From the NCBI GenBank assembly GCA_020348385.1, contig CP070750.1:431097-468406 (forward strand): a stretch of 37,310 bases of DNA. Reading direction: 5' to 3'. The DNA comes from Candidatus Aminicenantota bacterium (lineage in GTDB: Bacteria; Acidobacteriota; Aminicenantia; Aminicenantales; Aminicenantaceae). The translations under genes were made by a program, and so were the position numbers. Shown here in pieces: positions 32,604 to 37,310 of the stretch (positions within the stretch are counted from its first letter, which is position 1; every line of letters begins with the position of its first letter). The notes below the pieces were generated by a model. That model was not told the origin of the DNA. It did not search any database and worked only from the letters and a program-made list of their open reading frames with translations.

Positions 32604-34817
32604 TCACTTGGAGACTTGTTTTTCGATGCTTTTTATCCTAGTCGAAACATCTCCATATTCAGAGTTCCATTCAAGGACCTCGCCGAACAACAATAAAGCT
32701 TTATCTGATTCCTTTATGGCTTCATAAAGGGACGCTATCTCATACTTCAAAACATACGCCTGAATGGATTCCTCTCCCACCAGTTTCAAGGCTTTCTCAT
32801 ACCATTTTATGGCTTCGCTGAAGTCATTCTTGCGTTTGTGGCATTCTCCTAAGTTCGTAAAACTTTCCATCTCCCATTTTTCATCCTGGGCTGCCAGCAT
32901 AAATTCTTTTATGGCATCATCGATGAGATCTTGTTCAAGGTAGGCAATCCCCAGATTATATCTCGCTTCCAGATCTGCTGCTCCGATTTTTTCATCCACC
33001 TTTGCCTTGAAATCTGAAACTATCGAAGATAATTCTTTTTCGACGACTGTGGTATCCCCTCTTGTTTGCTGGTAAAAGATATGTTTGATGGCCTCCAACT
33101 CTTCCTCGAGCTGCTGGGAAAGGTCAAAGTACCTCTTCTCGCCTGTCTCTTGAGAAACAAGAGGAACGATATCGGTATCGGCAAAAATCTCAGCAGATGT
33201 GAGCTTCTCGCCTCCTTCAAACAATTCTGAATCTTTTTCAGCAATTTTCTCAACTTGTTCGACTATTTCTTCTTCCTCGACCTGGGATGTGATGGCTCCT
33301 AAATCTTTGATTTTTTCACTTATCTGCGGATCATCCGGAAATTTCACTTTGAGATCCTCTAGAATTCTTTTGGCGTTTCTGACCAATCCCTGATGGATAA
33401 ACTGGTCTGCTTTTTCCAAGTTTGTTGCTATAAAATCATCGGGAGCTTCTTCGGCTGCGTCGGAAATGGCTGGTTCAGGCTCAACTATTTCTAGTTCTGC
33501 CTCGACTATTTCTGGTTCTGCCTCGACTATTTCTGGTTCTGCCTCGACTATTTCTGGTTCTGCCTCGACTATTTCTGGTTCTGCCTCGACTATTTTTGGC
33601 TTTGCCTCGACTATTTTTGGTTCTGACACCTCCGGTTCAACTATTTCGGAAGGTGCTTCCACAGCCATGGGTTTGACTTTTTCCTCTTCGGGCCGAAAAC
33701 CGGGAAACTCTTCTTCGAGAGCTGCTATTTTATCCTCCATCTTTTTCTTCTGGTATTCTTTCATAAGCCGACGGGCAACGATCTCGTAGCTTTTCTTCTG
33801 GTTGTTCTCTTGGTAAATGCTGGCTAGCTTTTCCAATGAGGGGAGATGATTTTTTTTGGCCGTCAGGATCAAACCGATAAGTCCGATCGCTTTGTCTTCC
33901 TTGTGTTTTTTGACTAGGGTATCCACAAGAGGTTGGTAGAGTTCTAGAGCCAAGTCATATTTTTTACTTCGAATGTGGATGCGTCCCAGTCGAATCCTTG
34001 CTTCGACTTCCTTGGGCTGGATGGAAATGATTTTTTTGAATATTTCTTCTGCCTTCTTAAGCTCACTATCTTCAAAACACAAGTTTCCCAAGAGATAAAG
34101 AGCTTTTAAGTTTTCCTTATCTTTCCTTAGAACTTCATTGACCAGCTTCAGGGCTTCTTTCTTCTTTTTCTCCAGTTTGAGCAGATCGATCAAGTTTTCC
34201 AAGGTTCTGGGATGATCCTTGTTCAAGGATTTCGCTTTTTTGAGAATCTCTCCAGCTTCCTTGAGAATATTTATCCGTATCTTGAATTCGGCCGCTTCAT
34301 TCAGCTCCTCCACTGCTTGGTCGATTTGATCTTCTTTGATATATAACTCAGCCAGATTCAAACGAGATTCCACATTGTCACTATCCAATTTCAACAATAT
34401 TTTATGGATTTCAATGGCATCTTTCGGTTCGTTTTTCTTCGTAAGCTTTCCAGCAAGATTGGAATACTCCACTTTTGCTTCGCTTACGAATCCTCGATCA
34501 CAATAAAGATCTGCCAATTTTCTTAGAATTTTCAGATCGTCGGGCACAAGCCGGCTGATTCTTTTGTAGATGGCAATGGCTTTGGTGAAGATTCCCTTTT
34601 CTTCAAAATGAGCAGCTATTTTTTTAAACTCACCGACAGCTTTCTCTTTTTTGTTTGCCTTGACAAACAAATCCCCAATGATATTCCAGACTTGAACATC
34701 CTTTTCATCCCCTGATAACAGCTTTTGATATTCTACGATAGCTTCTTCATACCTTTCCTTCTTAATTAGCTTTTCGGCAGTCGCTTCAATTTTGGCTCTG
34801 TCTTTGTTTTGCATCAT
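32604..34817 (-). CDS. Large TPR-repeat scaffold protein with an acidic repeat linker
   Basis: A 737-residue cytoplasmic protein without a signal peptide. The N-terminal half (about 1-370) is a run of tetratricopeptide repeats such as EEAIVEYQKLLSGDEKDVQV and KAIAIYKRISRLVPDDLKIL. A linker follows with seven related heptads of the type EPEIVEA (about 399-447), and then a second TPR set (about 600-735). TPR proteins assemble other proteins; the partner is unknown. The ATG overlaps the rnhB stop (ATGATG) and AGGAAA lies just upstream, so it is co-translated with the rplS group. Similar TPR genes are often unassigned in this kind of genome. Confidence 0.88.
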   Translation of the reverse strand: MMQNKDRAKIEATAEKLIKKERYEEAIVEYQKLLSGDEKDVQVWNIIGDLFVKANKKEKAVGEFKKIAAHFEEKGIFTKAIAIYKRISRLVPDDLKILRKLADLYCDRGFVSEAKVEYSNLAGKLTKKNEPKDAIEIHKILLKLDSDNVESRLNLAELYIKEDQIDQAVEELNEAAEFKIRINILKEAGEILKKAKSLNKDHPRTLENLIDLLKLEKKKKEALKLVNEVLRKDKENLKALYLLGNLCFEDSELKKAEEIFKKIISIQPKEVEARIRLGRIHIRSKKYDLALELYQPLVDTLVKKHKEDKAIGLIGLILTAKKNHLPSLEKLASIYQENNQKKSYEIVARRLMKEYQKKKMEDKIAALEEEFPGFRPEEEKVKPMAVEAPSEIVEPEVSEPKIVEAKPKIVEAEPEIVEAEPEIVEAEPEIVEAEPEIVEAELEIVEPEPAISDAAEEAPDDFIATNLEKADQFIHQGLVRNAKRILEDLKVKFPDDPQISEKIKDLGAITSQVEEEEIVEQVEKIAEKDSELFEGGEKLTSAEIFADTDIVPLVSQETGEKRYFDLSQQLEEELEAIKHIFYQQTRGDTTVVEKELSSIVSDFKAKVDEKIGAADLEARYNLGIAYLEQDLIDDAIKEFMLAAQDEKWEMESFTNLGECHKRKNDFSEAIKWYEKALKLVGEESIQAYVLKYEIASLYEAIKESDKALLLFGEVLEWNSEYGDVSTRIKSIEKQVSK
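33478..33624. repeat. 21-bp tandem repeat within the TPR gene, seven copies
   Basis: Seven consecutive 21-base units (plus-strand consensus GCCTCGACTATTTCTGGTTC plus T) encode the acidic heptad EPEIVEA on the minus strand. The middle four are nearly identical; the outer copies are diverged. The length is a multiple of three, so copy number can change without breaking the frame. Confidence 0.9.
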
Positions 34818-35443
34818 CTTTTTTCCTGATTCAGGGGGCGGAAAGAAAATCTATGAAAAACAGTCGGGCCCTTTTCGTCAAGAGCTCGAAAATGATCCTT
34901 TGTCCCGTACCCTTTGTGTTTGGCAAAGGCATATCCTTCATAGACATCATCCAGATTGCTCACCATTTGATCGCGAAGAACTTTGGCGACAATCGATGCC
35001 GAGGCAACGGAAATACTCCTTCGATCCCCCTGTCGCAATCCCAGCTGATCTTGGTGAGCTCCAGGAAGCTGGAATCCATCCACAAGAAGAAAATCTGGGC
35101 AAAAGGGCATTTTTGTGACCGCTCTTCTCATCGCCTCAAATGAGGCCGCGTGTATATTTTTCTTATCAATTTCTTTATTTGTCGCCATGCCGATCCCGAT
35201 AGCCTTTGCCGCAGTCAAGATGGCCCTGGCTAATCTTTCCCTTTTTCTGGGAGTGAGAAGCTTGGAATCATCTATCTCAGAAATCCAAGCCTCTTGTTTG
35301 TTTCGGATGAAATCATCCGAAAACATCACCGAAACAGCAACAACGGGCCCAAAAAGAGCTCCTCTTCCTGCTTCATCGATCCCTGCTATGTTTTCATAGC
35401 CATTTCTGAGCAAATTTTTTTCTATACGAAAATCCGCCACCAC
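34814..35443 (-). CDS. rnhB: Ribonuclease HII
   Basis: A 209-residue RNase HII that cuts RNA in RNA/DNA hybrids and single ribonucleotides in DNA. The four catalytic acids are visible in GIDEAGRGALFGP (Asp and Glu), the region LLVDGFQLPG (Asp) and VLRDQM (Asp); the DDSKLL motif follows the first. The start is a GTG at 35443 (a second GTG follows immediately); no in-frame ATG lies upstream. It stands 144 nt after rplS in the conserved trmD-rplS-rnhB order. Its stop overlaps the TPR gene start. Confidence 0.95.
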   Translation of the reverse strand: MVADFRIEKNLLRNGYENIAGIDEAGRGALFGPVVAVSVMFSDDFIRNKQEAWISEIDDSKLLTPRKRERLARAILTAAKAIGIGMATNKEIDKKNIHAASFEAMRRAVTKMPFCPDFLLVDGFQLPGAHQDQLGLRQGDRRSISVASASIVAKVLRDQMVSNLDDVYEGYAFAKHKGYGTKDHFRALDEKGPTVFHRFSFRPLNQEKR

Positions 35444-35587
35444 TGGACCGCCATTTCTATTTAATCACATCCCAATCATTTAGTCGAATTTCTCACCAAT
35501 AAATGGGGTCAAACCCTAACAGACGACTTCAGCTCGAATGAGAAAAAGCATCCGCATCCGTTAATGGAACGTTCCCCGTTATTCTTT
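35444..35587. other. Intergenic region between rplS and rnhB
   Basis: It holds the 10-bp palindrome GGAACGTTCC (35568-35577) and a short GGGGTCAAACCC element (35507-35518) resembling the arm of a common REP-like repeat. I see no gene or strong terminator. Confidence 0.4.
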
Positions 35588-35929
35588 CTATCTTGCTTCT
35601 TTGAGTCTGGCCGCTTTGCCCTTTAATTGCCTGAGATAATACAGTTTAGCACGCCTGACTTTTCCACGTCTCACAACCTCTATTTTTTTGATCATTTTGG
35701 AATGAAGAGGAAAAACTCTCTCCACACCCACGCCAAAGGAAATTTTTCTGACAGTAAAGGTAGCACCTACGCCTGTTCTCCTTTTGGCGATCACATCCCC
35801 ACGGAAAATCTGTATTCTCTCTTTGTTCCCTTCGCGGATAATGACATGCACTTTGACGGTATCTCCAACCTTGAACGGATCAAGGTTTTTATTTAATTGC
35901 TCTTCTTCAACCAAATCCATAAGACTCAT
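35588..35929 (-). CDS. rplS: 50S ribosomal protein L19
   Basis: A 113-residue L19, at the interface of the ribosomal subunits. Family segments are [40 protein letters not shown] and the end [20 protein letters not shown]. The ATG overlaps the trmD stop (ATGA), and GGAAGGAAA gives a strong ribosome binding site inside the end of trmD. The 144-nt gap to rnhB holds a perfect GGAACGTTCC palindrome (35568-35577) and no clear terminator. Confidence 0.97.
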   Translation of the reverse strand: MSLMDLVEEEQLNKNLDPFKVGDTVKVHVIIREGNKERIQIFRGDVIAKRRTGVGATFTVRKISFGVGVERVFPLHSKMIKKIEVVRRGKVRRAKLYYLRQLKGKAARLKEAR

Positions 35930-36663
35930 TTTGATTTCCTTCCTTTGTGTATTTCTTCCAATATTTTTCTATCTTTTGGAGATAATTCTTTTTGTTTGAT
36001 CATGTCAGGCCTAAGCCGACATGTTTTTTCAAGGGCCTTTCGCCTTCGCCAATCCTGAATTTTCCCATGATCTCCAGAAAACAAAACGTCTGGAACCGCC
36101 ATCCCTCTGAAGTTCCGGGGTCGTGTGTATTGTGGAAAATCGTACAGCCCATCGATAAAAGATTCCTGTCTTACGGATTCGGCCTTGCCTACAACTCCAG
36201 GAACAAAACGAGACACGGCCTCTATGATCACCCATGCTGCCGGTTCTCCGCCCGTAAGCACATAATCACCCACCGAGATTTCTCCAGTTGTCAGATATTC
36301 TATCACTCTTTCATCCACTCCTTCATACCGGCCACATATCAGGATCAACCTCGCTTCTCGAGCCAGCTCTTCGGCCAGACGATGATTTAACTGTTTTCCC
36401 TGAGGTGACAGCAGGTAAACCGGGATTTCCTTTCCGTCTCGAATCTTTTCAACCGCAGAAAAAATGGGTTCTGGTTTGATAACCATCCCATGGCCTCCGC
36501 CAAACGGACGATCATCCACCTGCTTGTGCTTAGATACGGAAAAATCTCTCAAATCGTGGACTTGGATTTCTATCAAACCATTGTCCAGGGCTTTTTTGAC
36601 CACACCTCCTGAAAACAGACTCCCGAACATGTCGGGAAACAGTGTAATTATATCAAATCTCAT
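35926..36663 (-). CDS. trmD: tRNA (guanine37-N1)-methyltransferase
   Basis: A 245-residue SPOUT methyltransferase that methylates G37 of tRNAs next to the anticodon. Signatures are [13 protein letters not shown] at the start, [13 protein letters not shown], the knot region [15 protein letters not shown] and [14 protein letters not shown], and the substrate loop PQYTRP. I chose the ATG at 36663; the frame extends six codons upstream but the shorter start is typical of the family. It overlaps the end of rimM by 11 nt and rplS by 4 nt, as expected in this operon. Confidence 0.96.
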   Translation of the reverse strand: MRFDIITLFPDMFGSLFSGGVVKKALDNGLIEIQVHDLRDFSVSKHKQVDDRPFGGGHGMVIKPEPIFSAVEKIRDGKEIPVYLLSPQGKQLNHRLAEELAREARLILICGRYEGVDERVIEYLTTGEISVGDYVLTGGEPAAWVIIEAVSRFVPGVVGKAESVRQESFIDGLYDFPQYTRPRNFRGMAVPDVLFSGDHGKIQDWRRRKALEKTCRLRPDMIKQKELSPKDRKILEEIHKGRKSK

Positions 36664-37160
36664 ACAAATCCAAAAGTCCATCCGGAGGATCGATGACGAT
36701 CTCTCTTTTTCCCAGATCCACTCCAGTACAGATGGATTCTGTGAAGGGGATCAACATTACCCGTTTCCCTTTTTCCACGACCAAAAGGTCGTTTTCTCGT
36801 ATGAAAAGGATATCCTTAACTAGTCCGATCAGGTCTCCGTCTTCCGTGACAACAGAACATCCGCTGAGCTGGAACAGGTAGTATTTTCCTCTATCTAACG
36901 GTTGGAGATCTTCCTCCGGAATCCAAATCTCTTGCCCCGTGATATTTTCTGCTTGATCTAGAGTATCAATCCCCTTCAGTTTAATGACACAAAATTCCCG
37001 GAACGGCCGAAGAGATTCGACCTCGAACGCTTTCAGATCCCCCGAGAACCTAAAAAATACCCGTGAAAAAAAAAGGCTTTAGGAAACGTTCGGAATGAAG
37101 CCTTGCTCTGAGCTCTCCTCTCCTCCCTTGTGTTCTGATAATCCTTCCGATGCTGACCAA
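36653..37160 (-). pseudogene. rimM: rimM, 16S rRNA processing protein, split by a one-base frame error in a T9 run
   Basis: RimM helps mature the 30S subunit through ribosomal protein S19. The expected N-terminal part is read in one frame from the TTG at 37160 (SIGRIIRTQGRRGELRARLH). The rest, including FEVESLRPFREF, the segment DLIGLVKDILF and the end [11 protein letters not shown], is read in another frame. The two join at nine consecutive T on the coding strand (plus-strand A-run 37066-37074). The gene is 508 nt long; removing one T gives 507 nt and a normal 168-residue RimM. The cause may be a sequencing or assembly error, a real mutation, or RNA polymerase slippage on the T-run that restores the frame in part of the transcripts. 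RimM is normally important for fitness, so full loss is less likely. Confidence 0.85.
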
Positions 37161-37161
37161 C

Positions 37162-37310
37162 TTATCCTTTTTCAATAATCTCGAGATTGAATCTCCTCTT
37201 CAACTTCATTCCCGCTGCACCAAGGATAACTCTGATGGCTCTTGCTGTTCGTCCTTGTTTTCCGATAACCTTTCCTAAATCTTCCGGAGCAACCTTGAGT
37301 TCCAAAATCG
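37162..37310 (-). CDS. khpA: KH-domain RNA-binding protein (KhpA/YlqC), C-terminal part, cut by window edge
   Basis: The last 48 or so codons of the small KH protein that usually lies between rpsP and rimM. The KH loop reads [18 protein letters not shown], and the protein ends in [11 protein letters not shown]. It binds RNA, often with a partner KH/R3H protein. Only one base separates its TAA from the TTG of rimM, which explains how rimM can use a TTG start through coupling. The N-terminus lies outside the window. Confidence 0.9.
   Translation of the reverse strand, partial: ILELKVAPEDLGKVIGKQGRTARAIRVILGAAGMKLKRRFNLEIIEKG

Noticed and set aside
33466..33789. Plus-strand Ser/Thr-rich frame with repeats
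   Set aside because: It is the opposite-strand reading of the acidic repeat in the TPR gene.
35507..35518. GGGGTCAAACCC short palindromic element
   Set aside because: It is too short, and without a partner arm, to call a repeat from this window alone.

Overview
The window is a densely packed bacterial chromosome segment with moderate GC and no sign of phage, plasmid or transposase genes. Its content suggests a Gram-negative-type heterotroph: type IV pilus/type II secretion genes, periplasmic lipoproteins and peptidases, a PpiD-like chaperone, sigma-54 activators and TRAP transport. The gene mix and sequence style remind me of Candidatus Aminicenantes or a related Acidobacteriota-like lineage. 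That placement is an inference; no 16S or other decisive marker is present.

Layout, left to right. (1) 1-1937, minus strand: partial pilB/gspE ATPase and pilC/gspF platform gene. (2) 1959-2260: a near-perfect 26-27 bp inverted repeat. (3) 2261-6870, plus: small secreted protein, multi-TM PDZ/GAF/PAS histidine kinase, NtrC-type regulator. (4) 6894-10662, minus: M1-type metallopeptidase, S-adenosylmethionine decarboxylase, Lrp/AsnC regulator. (5) 10852-12258, plus: glutamine synthetase, divergent from the Lrp gene. (6) 12399-20240, plus: M50 protease, trpS, scpA, scpB, then a gamma-glutamyltransferase lipoprotein, a small secreted protein, a TRAP large permease, a 48-codon two-TM protein and an M14-type amidohydrolase. 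(7) 20456-26150, plus: structured leader, rpsA, HU/IHF-like gene, HIT protein, acyl-CoA dehydrogenase, PpiD-like chaperone. (8) PlsC-like acyltransferase (minus), then iadA and an NhaC-type antiporter (plus). (9) 29865-37310, minus: a one-CxxC small protein, a secreted protein, a GAF-sigma54 activator, a large TPR protein, and the conserved rnhB-rplS-trmD-rimM-khpA group (read khpA to rnhB).

Points that stand out: rimM is split by a one-base frame error in a run of nine T; several single genes have a -10 box only 6-9 nt before the start codon, which implies leaderless mRNAs; the ggt to M14 block looks like a gamma-glutamyl/N-acyl amino acid scavenging operon with an easily missed 48-residue membrane protein; TrpRS carries a four-cysteine pattern matching the [4Fe-4S] type; and the rpsA leader can form mutually exclusive hairpins. 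No rRNA, tRNA or CRISPR was seen.
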